Part shown: positions 10,636-21,805 of the stretch, one piece after another
How the letters are laid out: every line of letters starts with the position of its first letter
Position numbering within the stretch: the first letter of the stretch is position 1
Source: Zopfochytrium polystomum
Taxonomy: Eukaryota; Chytridiomycota; Chytridiomycetes; Chytridiales; Chytridiaceae
Length of the DNA: 64,000 bases
Assembly (NCBI GenBank): GCA_025765615.1
Contig: JAIVFJ010000062.1
Span: 1 to 64,000 of the forward strand
Direction: 5' to 3'
Program-made: the position numbers and the translations under genes
The notes under the pieces: model-generated
Database searches by the model: none
What the model saw: the letters and a program-made list of their open reading frames with translations, nothing else
What the model was told of the DNA's origin: nothing

Positions 10636-11862
10636 ATGAGGTTCTCCTCGAAAGCCGTCTCTGCGGCCCTCGCCGCTGCATTTGGCATGGCCAAGTTCTT
10701 CGGGCACGCTGCCGTGCGCCTTCGCGGCGCCCCTCGCCGCAGGCAGTCAAGCAGACGGCCAGATATCGGCATCGCCAATCTCTCCGCTGCTCGCATCAGA
10801 CTTCTCTCCGTACGCCCTAGCCTTCGGTCTGTACCGTCGAGTGATAGAGCCCGTCAGCATGACGGTCGCCGCTACTGGCTTGGGCGTTGCCTGCAACAAT
10901 GGGTGTGAAGAACTTGGCAGAAGTGAGTGTGTGATGCTGTTGAAGAGATCGCGGTTGGTGTGCGTGTGGACTTCAGTTCGAACAAGACAGATAACGGGAC
11001 CCGTTCCTTCCGCAGGCTCACCATCGAAACAGAAAGGCAGCGCAAAAACTTTGTCGAAGATGGGTATAAGGGTGAATACGAGCGCGACAAAGACAAGGAC
11101 ACAAAACGTATCAACCACTATGAGGCTCATCCGTCCAAGAACTGTTACGCTGTTTGCGGTGGTCAAAAGACGCTCAGCCCTGTGAGTGGTGTCATCTTTT
11201 ACTACCAAATGCTTTGCCTCCAACCGCTCAAAATTTGGCTAGGCTGACTGCAGCAAGAAAAAGTTCCGATCGGAGCTCTCACTTTACCGCCGCGCCATCG
11301 AATACCTGTTCGAGGATGACGATGCCTGGGACGAAAACCGCTGTGGATGCTGACTCTGCCATCGACGTCGACTACGCCGTCGAGGATGCGTTGAGAAGAG
11401 CCCGCTCTCTTCGGAAAGGCCACTTCGCCCGTACCAGAAAAAGGCGCTCGAACGCACCAACACGACTCCCAAAACGTACAAGGGGGCGCCGGCTAAAGCG
11501 TCCACTTCGTCCACGACGCCCAGCCAAGGCCGCAACACCCGCCAAGGGCGCTGCGTCGTCAGGAAAGGAGGGCGGCCGCCGCTCCAGCGAAAAAGTCTTG
11601 GAACCCCTTCTCGAAATCAAGCTCGTCATCCTCGTCCGCCAAGGACGACTCTGCCGGATCGTCCAAAAAGTCGTCGTTGTTGTCGTCGTTAAATCCGTTC
11701 AAGAGCAAGGCGCCCAACCCAGACGAAGTCAAGCACGTCAAGGTCGGCGGCGGGCTCCTCAACAAGTTTCGTCCGGCGGAAGAAGATGCGCGCCAGCGCG
11801 CAGAGGAAAGGTCGATGCGCAGGTCGCTGCGGGCGGATGTGCTGTTGTCCACACAAGATTAA
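10636..11862 (+). pseudogene. Secreted-family copy A, degenerate
   Basis: This copy aligns with the intact copy C (17379-18626). It begins MRFSSKAVSAALAAA (compare MKFRQQAVSAALAAA), then shifts frame before AAPLA. It continues with GLYRRVIEPVSMTVAATGLGVA and shifts again before KNLAE. Both intron positions are recognisable (GTGAGT near 10923; acceptor CCGCAG near 11020). Next come YERDKDKDTKRINHYEAHPS and KNCYAVCGGQ, then the CSKKKFRSELSLYRRAIEYL block ending in a premature stop (DENRCGC) near 11338. The C-terminal piece PNPDEVKHVKVGGGLLNKFR is in yet another frame and ends by 11862. At least four frame breaks make it a relic. Confidence 0.8.
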
Positions 11863-12900
11863 TGGACAGCACGGTGTGTGAGCGAGTCATAATGGTGCCG
11901 TCGGTGGTCGGGATATTTTTCCTGAGGATGAGGTTTTTCTTTGGATGGGCGGGTTCCATTTTTTCCGTATAGCCTGCTCTATGCAACGATCACACCTGAA
12001 CCTGTTGTTTCTGCGCACTTCTTTCGGTCCGTCCGCTTTGTCATTCTTCCTCGGCGATGGTCCCTTTTTGTATTCTTTGATTGATGAGCTTTGCGACAAC
12101 ATTCTCCTTGTTGCACCGAAGATGTAATTAGTGGCAAATTCATCTCTCGCTAACCTCAAGCCGTGGCCCCATTTCTGCGTTTCGACTTTCACTGCCGGAA
12201 GCCGACCTGCTTCGCCGTTTCTCGCCCATCCGTTTTTGGACTTGCTCGAGTCGGCGATGATCGTGGGGAAAGCTCGATCCCGAAACTGGATTCCTGCTTT
12301 CCGTCGCCGATGAGAGATTATTGATCATCCGAGCCTGGTGTGTCGAGTTCTGCAGGAACCTCCTGCGGCAATGGTCCCAACTTTGAGAGACCCTGCTGCA
12401 GAAGGTAGGGCAGGAATGGGGAAGCGTCTCCGCTAAAGGCTGCCCTTTGACCGCTTGATCCCAGCGACCCCAGGTATAAACGTCGCCCGGGGTGGCATAC
12501 ACCATACTCCGGGCCTCCCTGCGAGGAATATGGCAAGGTAGTCGGCACACCCTGGTTGTGAAAAGTTATGGCCAGCGTGCGTTGATATCTGAAGCGGCGG
12601 AATTTGGTCGCCAAGGTGCCTGTGCCCAGCGAAGCTGGCGACCCAGTGCTGGTTGTGCGTCGAATGGGCTGAGCGTACACAGGGACATGCAGGCCGCGCT
12701 GAATGCAACTTGCGCAGCAAAAGGCCCTGAAACTCCTTGGGGGAGCGGCTGTAGGTGATTGCTTGGAAGCCAGTCTGCAGAAGTTCGTGCCAGGAAGGCC
12801 ATTACCATCTGCACATCAACGAAAAAGCGTAGTGTTGCCGAGCCAACTTCCGTGTCCTTACTTAGACTTTGATGGGTAGAATTCTCCAATTCTTCTGAGA
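11863..12900. other. No supported gene
   Basis: This lies between copies A and B. Open frames on the minus strand (12140-12980) have mixed composition, no recognisable domain and no clean splice chain. I cannot support a gene, though an ancient exon cannot be excluded. Confidence 0.4.
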
Positions 12901-13094
12901 CAAACCCGTGCCGTACATGCATTTGGTCGCGGGCTCTGCAGTGTTTTGCCAAGAAGACAGTGTATGCCCGCACCTCTGCCAGCCTGCTGGTTTTGTGAGT
13001 TTGCGTGGCGCAGGGGGTGCAATTCCTGATTCACCGGTGGAAATCAGAAGGTTGCGGTTTTCACAAAGCACTTCCAAAAAGAAAGCAAATCGCG

Positions 13095-13150
13095 AAAATC
13101 CGAGAGAAAGAGAGACAGAGATAGAGAAAGAGAGAGAGACAGAGAGAGTA
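13095..13150 (+). repeat. (GA)n leader tract of copy B
   Basis: An imperfect GA/GACA tract follows TCGCGAAAATCCGAGAGA, the same junction as in copy A (TCGCGAAAAGCCGAGAGA). This shows the leader was duplicated together with the gene. Confidence 0.85.
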
Positions 13151-13230
13151 AGAAAGCGCTAAACAGCAAAGAACAGAAAAAATAAGGACCGAAAGTTTTC
13201 AACTTGCCATCTTCCAAAACCAGCTGCAGA

Positions 13231-13760
13231 TCATAGGTTCTCCTCGGAATCCGTCTCTGCGGCTTTGGCCGCTCATTTGGTATGGCCCAGTCCTTCAGCA
13301 TTCTGCCTTGCCTACGGCGCCCCTCGCGGCAGGCAGCACAGCAGACGGCGAGACATCGGTATCGCCCATCTCCCCGCAGCTCGCGTCCACATCAAACTTC
13401 TCTCCGAACGCCCTCTGTCTCCGGCCTGTACCGCCGCGTAGTGAGCTCATCAGCGCGTCGATCGCCGGTGTTGGCTTGGGCGTTGCCGGGGTAATGGGAG
13501 TGAAGAATAGCCTGATGCTCTTGTGGAGATCGCGTTGGCGTCAACTATCCAGTCGAACGAGTAGTAGATAACGGGATCCAATCGTTTCCGTGGGCTCACC
13601 ATCGAAACAGAAAGGCCTCGCAAACCTTTGTAGAGGATGGGTATAAAGCTGAATACGAGCGCGACAAAGGCAAGGATACCAAGCGCATCAACCACTATGA
13701 GGCGCATCCGTCCGAAGTGCTACTCTGTTTGCGGCGGTCAGGCGCTCAGCCCCGTGAATG
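13231..13760 (+). pseudogene. Secreted-family copy B, start codon lost and 3' truncated
   Basis: Aligned to copy A, the start region GATCATGAGGTTCTCCTCG has become GATCATAGGTTCTCCTCG: one G is gone and the ATG destroyed. The mature region is recognisable as GLYRR followed by GVGLGVAGVMGVKN in changing frames. Then come intron 1, ETER..., YKAEYERDKGKDTKRINHYE and CYSVCGG. Homology stops at the second intron donor (CCCCGTGAATG, about 13757). The third exon is absent. It is clearly non-functional. Confidence 0.8.
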
Positions 13761-15300
13761 ACCGTGGTGCCGTTTTTACCATATACTTTGATTAACAGCT
13801 GGAATCACTATAGGCCACGAATGGGGGTAGAGTGAATCCAAATCAGCGATGAACCCTAGTTTAGGAGGACAGGGAAAAGAGCCCCAGCTAACGAGCACCG
13901 TCCGGGCAACGAGGTAGTAACTTCGCAAAAGTGCGAGACAGATGAGCACCACTTTTCCCGAATTCCCCTTGCTTTTTTTATGTAGAGTTAATTAAACGGA
14001 GCAATTACTGCAGCACAAAAACGTTCAGGAGTCGGACTAAAGCTGCATTTTTATTCGCGAAAAATATTGACTGATTTGGTATTTTTGCCAAGCAAACGCT
14101 ACAATGAATAAATGCAAACAAAGAATAAAATGCTATCCTGCGTCCGCCACAGATGAAGGACGAGTCGAGAAAAAACAGGCAGCTGAATGAAGTGCTGTCC
14201 GGCATCTGCCACGGACGAAAGAATTTCTCGTGAACACCAATTGTTTTGATTAGGTTCATAACGTGTTAAACGCAGTCACAACCAAAACTTACCTATTTGT
14301 ACCAATTTTCAATAGCCACCAAAACGTTGCCTTCGCCAGTGCGCTGGGTCCTATGCACTCAACAAAAAGCAAAACAGGCCACCAATCCTCAAAGCGGTGG
14401 TTGTTCACGAAAGTGCACTTTTCTCTTATTCGCACCAGATTTGAGGAGAATGAAATAAGACAATCATGCCGACTTGGTCTGGTATAGTCACCTCAGTAGC
14501 AAGAGGTTTCAGCTCGTTGCACTCAATCTCGTTAAATTGCGTGTACGCACTCAATTAAGCCATCCAAATCCCTTATTTTTCGCTGTCAGTTCCACATGAA
14601 GATTTCGACGAATGTCGAATAGTTACCATCGACAAATGTGGGGTAGGTACCATCAAGATTTTGCAGTAAATCCAGACTTCCGATCGACAAGGTACGGCGT
14701 CGTCAGCACTACCATCACAGGTGGGACGACGTCCAGGTGCTTCTCAACGAGGTCTCCCATCAGCCAGAAGTGCGCTATGGAGCCCAGATCCGCGGGCATG
14801 AGCAAGCCGAGGTGGTGTTTGGGAGTACGAACAGCGTCTGGCTTTGCCGGTGTGACGGCGGAGAGTGCCGAGACTGGGCGGACTGCATCACAGCGGCAGC
14901 CTGGTGTGAAAGTCGCTGCTGGAAGCTGAGGAAAAGCTGGTCGACTGAGTGCGCCATTGCTCAGCAGTGGACCATGAGGAAAACGGGTGGGGAGTACTGG
15001 CGAGGGTTGCGCTTTCTTTCCTCAATGACAACAGCAGGAAGTGAGAAGAGACAACCCTTGGCTGTCGAACCGACCTCGGTCCTTTCATCGCGATTGCCAA
15101 AGAGGCCCATTACCCTCGAATTGATATTGGTGAAACAGTCAGCCGATTTGGCGCGGTTACCCTCCTGCATACTTACCCTCCTTCAGCATTTGCAGAGAAG
15201 CAATGAGTGCTCTTACCGACTTTGAATGTATATGCCAACAATGGTTGGCCTTCTCCATGTAAACTACTACTACGCGGCGCAGTCGTATGCTTCTGCGCAA
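13761..15300. other. Gene-poor stretch
   Basis: Composition falls to moderate AT between 13780 and 14650, and I see nothing codable there. From 14700 to 15230 a plus-strand frame reads VLLNEVSHQPEVRYGAQIRG and a Cys-rich stretch (WLCRCDGGECRDWADC). It has no start, no recognisable family and no clear splice sites, so I do not call it a gene. Confidence 0.35.
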
Positions 15301-15317
15301 TGATCCCGTTGTTTCAA

Positions 15318-15780
15318 TCATAACCTAATTGTCAATCCATGTGAGTGTTTTTCAGATGCTGCCCAACCAAGCCAATGTGATCGCAGCTGCCAAAACCTAA
15401 CAGTCTGAATGGGCGCAATCGAATAGTTCTGCTGCCATTGTTCTGGTTCAATTTGCAAGCAATGGGGTAAGATCACATGCTCATACAGGACAGAAGCATT
15501 CTGCAAGATGGTGGTCGCTGTATACGTACCAGGGGAATGAAATGTCCTGCATGAGGGAAGGGGACACCAAGCCAGTCGGCGAAGGCAGCGTTTGGCTCGC
15601 AGATGGCGCTCCCAGCTCCCAAGCAAGCTGCTGCACCAGCTCCAAGCAGTGGAAGGAAAATTTCTTCGCTCACTCCATTCTGGTTGAGAACCAACCCCTT
15701 TGCGACATATGTTACAGCCAGATAGCAGGCGAGACATGGTGCCAGCAATAGCAGGCACACGAGAAGGCGCACAAATTCAA
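15318..15780 (-). CDS. Candidate exon(s) of an uncharacterised membrane or secreted protein
   Basis: After an acceptor-like CACAG (complement of 15781-15785) a minus-strand frame reads EFVRLLVCLLLLAPCLACYL. It continues through GVSEEIFLPLLGAGAAACLGAGSAICEPNAAFADWLG, two hydrophobic segments, and stops shortly after HFIPL. A 29-base GT-AG segment (GTACGT...TTGCAG) would join it to NASVLYEHVILPHCLQIEPE, with WQQNYSIAPIQ following, ending at 15318. There is no ATG, so an upstream exon would be needed. A 29-base intron is very short for a fungus; an indel is an alternative. I do not recognise the family. Confidence 0.3.
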
Positions 15781-16000
15781 CTGTGAATGAACAAACCGGC
15801 TGCTTTAGTGAGTGCCCCTAATCTCTTTCTGTTGATTCATCACGCGCTGAAGCAGAGCCTGTGAAACTTCCCGTGGAATTTCATTTCGGAGATTCAAAAG
15901 CTGACAAGTGGGCGGAGCACAACGACCGAATGTCGTTGGACCCGCACGTTCAGATCAGTCAGCAGCCCTGTCGTCGAGGCGCTGCTTTGCGGCGCTTTCC

Positions 16001-16430
16001 TCAGCTGCACCAGCCCCGCCGCAGCGTCCTCAGCCTGGACCGCGATGCGCTCGCTCTAATACTGCGAACCCATCGCGAGAGGAACCTTGTGCCCTTCATC
16101 GACTGGACTCTCCCCGGCTTCGTCCCCGGGCTGGGTCGCGACAATCGCTTCCTCGGCGGCGGCGCCGACGAAGACGCCGACGAAAGCGACGAGGACACCG
16201 AAGGAGGGGAAGACGCCGACCAAATCGATGAGGATGGAACGGGAGATGAGGACCACCATCCGCCGCAACCGCCGCCGCCACTGCCCCTCTTACCTCCCCC
16301 CACTTGTAAGGGTCGAACCACTGGCCCGCGGCTCCGTGAAGCCCTATTCGCGGTGGCGGTGCAGCGAGTCGCCGCAAGCATGGAGCAAGCAGCGAGGGGG
16401 AAGGCGAAGGGAAGGGGAAAGAACCTCATG
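16001..16430 (-). CDS. Possible short gene, GC-rich, tentative
   Basis: A minus-strand ATG at 16430-16428 opens MRFFPLPFAFPLAACSMLAA, a signal-peptide-like start. One frame over, GQWFDPYKWGE is followed by GTAAGA, a good donor. Further down, a frame with a hydrophobic helix (FPSFGVLVAFVGVFVGAAAE) leads to a stop at 16056. These could be exons of one small membrane protein, but no joined frame was verified and the opposite strand is also open. Treat it as a hint only. Confidence 0.2.
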
Positions 16431-16917
16431 GAATGAACTTGATTGGCTGAACGTGGGTGGTCCTTCTCATTTTTTCCTGAACGTATCACAGGAGTCGCTC
16501 CCACCAAAAAAATTGTGGATTTGCAGGATGCGCAATCATTGCGCAAGCAAACCCTTGTCTCCAGAGAGAACGCATTGTGGCTGAGCCAGGGCGGCGCTTC
16601 TTTTCCTTTCTTCGATATCCCAAGTCGGGTGGAGTACAACAGGTACAGAGAGAGGGCAAGAGGGCTTTTTTTTGGTTTCTTCCTTGTTCTCAAAAAAAAA
16701 AAAAAAAAATTTGCGACTGGCGCAAGTTGTCTTTCTTTCACCAACGAAACGGGAAAAGAAGCAAAAACACCAATGAAAGTGAGTGCTCTGCGCCAGTGCC
16801 AACAACAACAACACACATGCAGCGGCAAGCCAAGCGAATTGGCGCGTCTTTCCAGTGCGGCTGGGGCGGTCATTTCTTTCTCAGTCAACCTCGCTTTCCC
16901 TCTCTTCGTCAGTCTCG

Positions 16918-16952
16918 CCCTCTCTCTCTCTCTCAGTCTCTCTCTCTCTCTC

Positions 16953-16986
<34 letters not shown>

Positions 16987-16987
16987 G
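16918..16987. repeat. (CT)n microsatellite
   Basis: About 70 bases of CT lie in the far-upstream region of copy C. The stretch 16431-17378 otherwise contains only an A-run (16691-16709) and repeats, with no supported gene. Confidence 0.9.
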
Positions 16988-17199
16988 AGAATTCAACGGT
17001 GTTTGCTCAGCCCGCGCCGAGCGAGCGTGTCCGACACTCAGTCTGTCTGTCTGCCTGCCTGCCTGTCTGCGGGAAATTGCCCAAGTGTTAAATAACAACC
17101 CAAGAGCGAAGGCAAGCCCCACCACGGTGGGCGCAGCAACGTGATATGGAAGTCACCAAAACGGAAAGCCAGGCAGAGAGAGAGCAAAAGAGTTGAGAA

Positions 17200-17203
<4 letters not shown>

Positions 17204-17239
<36 letters not shown>

Positions 17240-17263
17240 GGTGTGTGTGTGTGTGTGTGTGTT
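17204..17263 (+). repeat. (GA)n-(GT)n leader tract of copy C
   Basis: A GA run followed by a GT run ends about 115 bases before the copy C start codon, the same arrangement as in copies A and B. Confidence 0.85.
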
Positions 17264-17378
17264 GTGAGTGTGCAGCGAAAACGAAGCGCGAAGAGAACAG
17301 CTCGCTCCGAATAGAAGATTTTCTCTTGCCTGCTTTCCGATTCCTCTTCGGCGACAAGCAGATATCAATTACAACAAG

Positions 17379-18626
17379 ATGAAGTTCAGACAGCAGGCCG
17401 TTTCCGCGGCGCTTGCGGCCGCCACCGTCTTGGCACACTCCGCCAGCTTGCTACCATGGGCGCAAGCGGCGCCCCTCGCGCCAGACGGTCAATCCCCTGC
17501 GTCTCCGCTGCTCGCGTCGGCCTTGTCCGTCGCACCGTCAGGCTCCTCGGCGCACGGCCTGGTCTCGGGTCTCTACCGTCGCGTCCTCGAACCCGTCACC
17601 GCGACCGTCGGCGCCGTGGGCTTGGGCGTTGCCGGCGTGATGGGCGTCAAGAACTTGGCTGAGGTAAATCCTCGTTTCTCATGCTTTGCTGGGGTGTCTT
17701 ACTCGGGTGCTGACCGGATGTCGGGGGGTGTCCCAAAGGCCCACCACCGAAACAGAAAGGCGGCCCAAAGGTTGGTGGAGGTAGGGTACAAGGACGAGTA
17801 CGAGCGAGACAAGGACAAGGATACCAAGCGCATCAACCACTATGAGGCGCACCCGTCCAAGAAGTGCTACTCCGTCTGCGGTGGCGAGAAGACACACAGC
17901 CCGGTGAGTGCTGCGTTTTCGATGAGTCGTCGCGAGGTGGTGCATCCAACCGAGATCTGGCCTGATCCAACCCCAAACCTCCTCCTTTTTGGACCCCTCC
18001 CCGTCGCATTCTTTCCCAAGGCCGACTGCAGCAAGAAAAAGTTCCGATCCGAGCTCTCGCTTTACCGCCGCGCCATCGAGTACCTGTTCGAGGACGACGA
18101 CGCCTGGGACGAGAGCGACCTCAACGAGGACGAGGCTGTCATGGACGTCGACTACGCCGTCGAGGACGCGCTGAAAAAGAGCCCCCTCTCATCGCAGAAC
18201 CCGTTGCGTCCGTATCAGAAGAAGACTCTTGAACGCACCAACACGACCCCCAAGCCGTACAAAGGGGCACCGGCAAAGGCGGCCGGTGCATCGACGACGC
18301 CAGCCAAGGCTGCAGCGACGTCGGAAAAGGCGGCGTCCGCTCCGGCGAAAAAGTCGTGGAACCCGTTCACGAAGAAGACCGACGCCACCGCCGCGACGGA
18401 CTCCTCGGGCGCGGCGGCCAAGAAATCGTCGTCGTGGAATCCGTTCGGGAAGAAGGAACCGAACCCAGACGAGATCAAGCACGTCAAGGTCGGCGGCGGG
18501 CTCATCAACAAGTTCCGGACGGCGGAGAAGATGCGCACGAGCGCGGCGAAGAAGATTGACGCGCAGGTCAAAGCGGGCGGATGCGCTGTCGTGCACAACA
18601 AGATTAACGGGCAAGACGCTTGGTGA
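17379..18626 (+). CDS. Secreted protein, intact member of a local family (copy C)
   Basis: The ATG at 17379 opens MKFRQQAVSAALAAATVLAH, a signal peptide of about 30 residues ending near AQAAP. By comparison with copy A there are three exons, 17379-17663, 17739-17903 and 18021-18626, giving 351 aa. Both introns (75 and 117 bases) are multiples of three without stops, so a 415-aa read-through form is possible. The mature protein has a Gly/Val helix-like region (VGAVGLGVAGVMGVKNL) and a highly charged block (EYERDKDKDTKRINHYEAHP) with KKCYSVCGG and ADCSKKKFRSELSLYRRAIE. An acidic stretch, an Ala/Lys/Pro linker with two WNPF motifs and a conserved tail (EIKHVKVGGGLINKFR...GGCAVVHNKINGQ) follow. 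The family is not recognised; the signal peptide and four or more cysteines suggest an extracellular role. Confidence 0.75.
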   Translation: MKFRQQAVSAALAAATVLAHSASLLPWAQAAPLAPDGQSPASPLLASALSVAPSGSSAHGLVSGLYRRVLEPVTATVGAVGLGVAGVMGVKNLAEVNPRFSCFAGVSYSGADRMSGGVPKAHHRNRKAAQRLVEVGYKDEYERDKDKDTKRINHYEAHPSKKCYSVCGGEKTHSPVSAAFSMSRREVVHPTEIWPDPTPNLLLFGPLPVAFFPKADCSKKKFRSELSLYRRAIEYLFEDDDAWDESDLNEDEAVMDVDYAVEDALKKSPLSSQNPLRPYQKKTLERTNTTPKPYKGAPAKAAGASTTPAKAAATSEKAASAPAKKSWNPFTKKTDATAATDSSGAAAKKSSSWNPFGKKEPNPDEIKHVKVGGGLINKFRTAEKMRTSAAKKIDAQVKAGGCAVVHNKINGQDAW

Positions 18627-18934
18627 GCGAGGGTAGATTGTTGCGGCTGGGGAGTTTTGGTGGAGGGGATTCCTGTCAACGGCTTCCCTATTTCTTTGGA
18701 TATGGCGTTACGCTTCTGTCAAGCTCGTTTATGAAGACGTAATACCTGTAACGGCTTTGACGCCAGTCCAAACCGCTGTTTCCCTTTTCTTGTAGCGATC
18801 GAAGTCGTTCTTGTTTTTCCTCGAGTGACTTTACGGCTGATTCTGAGGTCGGGTGGACGTGTTTGAGAATGGAACGAACGGAGGAAGCGCGGTAGAGTGC
18901 CTTTTCCGGGACGATCCCGCCAGGCATAAAAGTG

Positions 18935-19185
18935 AACTTGTCGACGGTCAACCCGTCGACGCCGACTCCACCGTCGATATTGCGAAAGCACGTCGAAGAC
19001 GCTCCAACAGGGGACCGCTCTCTTCGCGAAAACCGATTCCGCCCGCGCTGGCCGACACCACTCCGTAAGAGATCCGCCGGGTTGACAGCAAAGCAGGCCG
19101 ACTCCTCACCTCACACAGACCGTGCTGCCCGATCAGTTTGTTGTGCACAACGACGTCCTGCTTTGGCAGTGCTCGTACCCGTCTC
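18935..19185. pseudogene. Scrambled secreted-family fragment (copy D)
   Basis: On the plus strand, 18950-19055 matches the copy C segment around DVDYAVEDALKKSPLSSQNP (here DSTVDIAKARRR...GPLSSRKP). About 80 bases on, 19110-19170 matches the copy C C-terminus on the minus strand (VVVHNKLIGQ against AVVHNKINGQ). Pieces of one gene in opposite orientations imply duplication plus inversion. It is not functional. Confidence 0.6.
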
Positions 19186-19499
19186 CCTCTCCGCTCTCGC
19201 GCATCGTCTGTGCCCGCGGGAGCTTGCTGATGAGCCTTGACGCCGGCCACGGACCACGGCTACCGAGGAGCATCTGTGAGAGAGAAGTAAGTGTGTTTTT
19301 TTGTTTGATTGTTGGATGGAGGAGACGCTGAATGCAATATGCAATCAAACTCAGACACAGGACTGATTGTGTGCGGCTGGGTACGCGGCGCGCGTGATCA
19401 CAGTGCTCCGTTTTCAGCTGCGCCGCGCTTGTGGCTTTTTGTTGAAACAGAAGCGGAAGAGAAGTTGTTTGCGAACGGGTGAACGCGAGCGACGGAATC

Positions 19500-19625
19500 A
19501 TTTACTTCGAGCACTGTGATGCCAAGAAAGACACTGTCCGTCTGCCTCTGTCTGCTAGTGGTTATCTTGGTTTGTGTGGTGCAGTGTGGGCGCAGCACCG
19601 TATTATCCGCAAATTCACAGGGTTA
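19500..19625 (+). repeat. Diverged copy of the secreted-family leader repeat
   Basis: This resembles 10270-10400 in order: GAGCACTGTGATGCCAAGAA, CTGTCTGCTAGTGG and GTGTGGGCGCAGCACCG. It marks another duplicated unit whose gene body is missing or is fragment D. Confidence 0.6.
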
Positions 19626-20480
19626 CACTATCACTGAAATCGTCTTCTTATAGCAGTGGATCCGAATCTGATTCACCAGCAGATGCGCTAGCAGTCTCTC
19701 AGGTCGCTTTCGGATGGCTGGTGGGATGCCTGGCGGCCAAAGCTGCTCCCTCCCTGTGATTTTGGCATGTCAAAACGACAACTCGCAATTCCCCTCCCTC
19801 TACGCCGCCAGCAGTTACGTAACTAAGTTCCGCCTGTCCCACACAGCGTCAACTGTGTTCTGCCCATCTGAAGCTGTCCGTTGATACTTACATCATTTTT
19901 TTTATTAATTGGGACGGTGTCAAATTTTCGAGTAGTTCACTTGGTGTTATAAGTCCGAGTCTAATCAGCTTCCCAAGTGAAGAAGTCCGGCGGAATGAGG
20001 TGGATGGCAAACATCCTCCGTCATTTCTGATTGAAAAGGAAAGCAATTCAGGAGCGGCGCAACTCTGATTAAAAAACAAAGATCGGGAACTTTAATATTG
20101 TACACGGAACCACGGAACGGACCCTCGGGCTTGTACCAAAAAAGAGTGGGTCAGTCCAGGGCATGGACAAATGGTACCCTGTGCCGTTCCCGGCACGGAC
20201 CGCCAGCACAGTACCGGTCCGTGGAGAGCCTTAGACGCCGATGATGGCGAGGACGGCAAGAACGATGACGGCGGTTGACACGGCCCGTCAGCTGGGCGCG
20301 CCGCCCGCTTGTACGGACGCCATGGTTTTTTTCTCTTTTGCTGTTCAGCCGTTGGTGATACCCACCTCCTTCCCCTCTCGCTTAGCGAAATCGCTCCCCG
20401 CCCTGCCGCCCAGTTTTATTGGCGGTTCCCCCGCCCGACCGGCGTCCGCACATTGCCCGAATCGGCCTAACTACGTGTGT
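19626..20480. other. No supported gene; one strong inverted repeat
   Basis: This is mixed sequence without convincing coding capacity. A perfect 9-bp inverted repeat (CACGGACCG ... CGGTCCGTG) around 20195-20223 could form a hairpin with an 11-base loop. Confidence 0.4.
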
Positions 20481-20481
20481 G

Positions 20482-20650
20482 GGGAGATCTTGCGCGACAG
20501 CCAAGAAAAGAGTCCCGGTGCAGAGAAAGCCTGCAAAGGCAACCCCAGAAAGGAGTTGACGAGCGAAGTAGAGAAAAAAATCGTGTCCTTATTTATCAGG
20601 GAAAATAGATCGAGCGAGCCTGTACACAACACGAAGGAAGAACGTCGAAA
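20482..20650 (+). repeat. Direct repeat R1 flanking the tRNA-Ser gene
   Basis: It begins GGAGATCTTGCGCGACAGCC and contains TCCTTATTTATCAGG and GTACACAACACGAA. A diverged copy with the same motifs in the same order is at 21460-21630, about 980 bases on. Confidence 0.75.
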
Positions 20651-20795
20651 AAAGGAGAGAAATAGTTACTCCACGAGCAAATAAGTCTTCAGAGCTTGTT
20701 GGGCACCACCAGGATGATCAACTCAACTTTATGCACTCGAGTTTCAACGCCCTTTCTTCATATAAAACATTACTGCCCTGAGCATTAAGCCCCTA

Positions 20796-20877
20796 GACAA
20801 CGTGGCCGAGTGGTTAAGGCGACAGACTTGAAATCTGTTGGGGTTTCCCCGCGTAGGTTCGATCCCTGCCGTTGTCG
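20796..20877 (+). tRNA. tRNA-Ser (anticodon UGA)
   Basis: The 82-base cloverleaf lacks an intron. The acceptor arm GACAACG (20796-20802) pairs with CGTTGTC (20870-20876), followed by discriminator G. The D-arm reads GGCCGAGTGGTTAAGGC, the usual serine box A. The anticodon stem is ACAGA/TCTGT around CTTGAAA (anticodon TGA). A long variable arm follows (TGGGGTTTCCCCGC), as expected for serine, then the T-arm GTAGGTTCGATCCCTGC. No CCA is encoded. A TATAAAA lies about 35 bases upstream. Confidence 0.97.
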
Positions 20878-21459
20878 CAAGGAAACGGCATCAGTGAGGC
20901 GTAAGTTCGCCTTCTGCAATGTGATGTCAATTTGATCAAGCCATAAAAATTGAACAGAAGTGACCACATTCATCTTGACTCCACTGCAACTTCACCTTCA
21001 CCTACGAACACCGCGTGGACGACGTTGTATGTGGAAAGCCCTTCGCTGTTGCTCTGAACCCACGGATCCTAAGGCTCGGTGTGGCAGGCTATCTGAAATT
21101 ACCTTTCGCATCGCTACTTTGGGCCGTGGATTATGCGTGGAGCGGCACTCCAACGACCAAGCGTCGTATTCCAGTTTTTTTTGCCCCTTTCCCTGTCCTT
21201 TGTTTGTTTTCGATTGTTTCTTTCCCACCTTTGTCAGTGTCGCTCGGAGTGAATAGATTTGTTGTTCGCATACTTTATTCGGCCATGCTACTGATAGAGC
21301 TTATAATAGCAGCTGACAGAAGGGATGGGAACACTTCGGCTAAACGAGTCCCCAACTCTATGTCCGTTTGCGTCGCTGCGCGTGCCCCCGCTCCAACCCC
21401 GTCCCGCACATGTTTTTTCCGCCTACCAGGAGCCAGCCCAGAGAATGAAAAGGAGTGAG

Positions 21460-21630
21460 AAATGAGATCTTGCGCGACCCAGCCAACAAAAAAGTCCTGG
21501 GGCAGGGGAAGCTTGCCAAGGCATTCAAAATAGAGTAAAAACAAAGCATCGCATCCTTATCTATCAGGCATAGCCGAACGAGCAAGTCGGGGTACACAAC
21601 ACACACGAAAGTAACGCGCTAGAAAAAAAA
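21460..21630 (+). repeat. Direct repeat R2, diverged copy of R1
   Basis: It contains GAGATCTTGCGCGACCCAGC, ATCCTTATCTATCAGG and GTACACAACACACACGAAAG in the same order as 20482-20650. The 20878-21459 stretch between the tRNA and this repeat has no supported gene. Confidence 0.75.
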
Positions 21631-21805
21631 AAAAAAGGTGGAGAAACGTACACGGCGAGCAAAATAAAGCACAGAAAAAAAAACGCCTCCATTGGGGCAT
21701 CAGCAGTGGGCCCCATGAAACCGCACCTCGTGCCAGGCTCACTCCTCCCAAGGAATGCCTGTCTCCACACCAACTTTCCGCCCCCATCCCCACCTTGGCC
21801 CCCCT

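Noticed and set aside
11887..12192. 101-codon minus-strand frame
   Set aside because: No homology, no start context, and it overlaps the decayed 3' end of copy A.
14612..15225. Plus-strand Cys-rich frame as a gene
   Set aside because: No ATG with signal peptide, no verified splice sites and competing minus-strand frames; left as unassigned.
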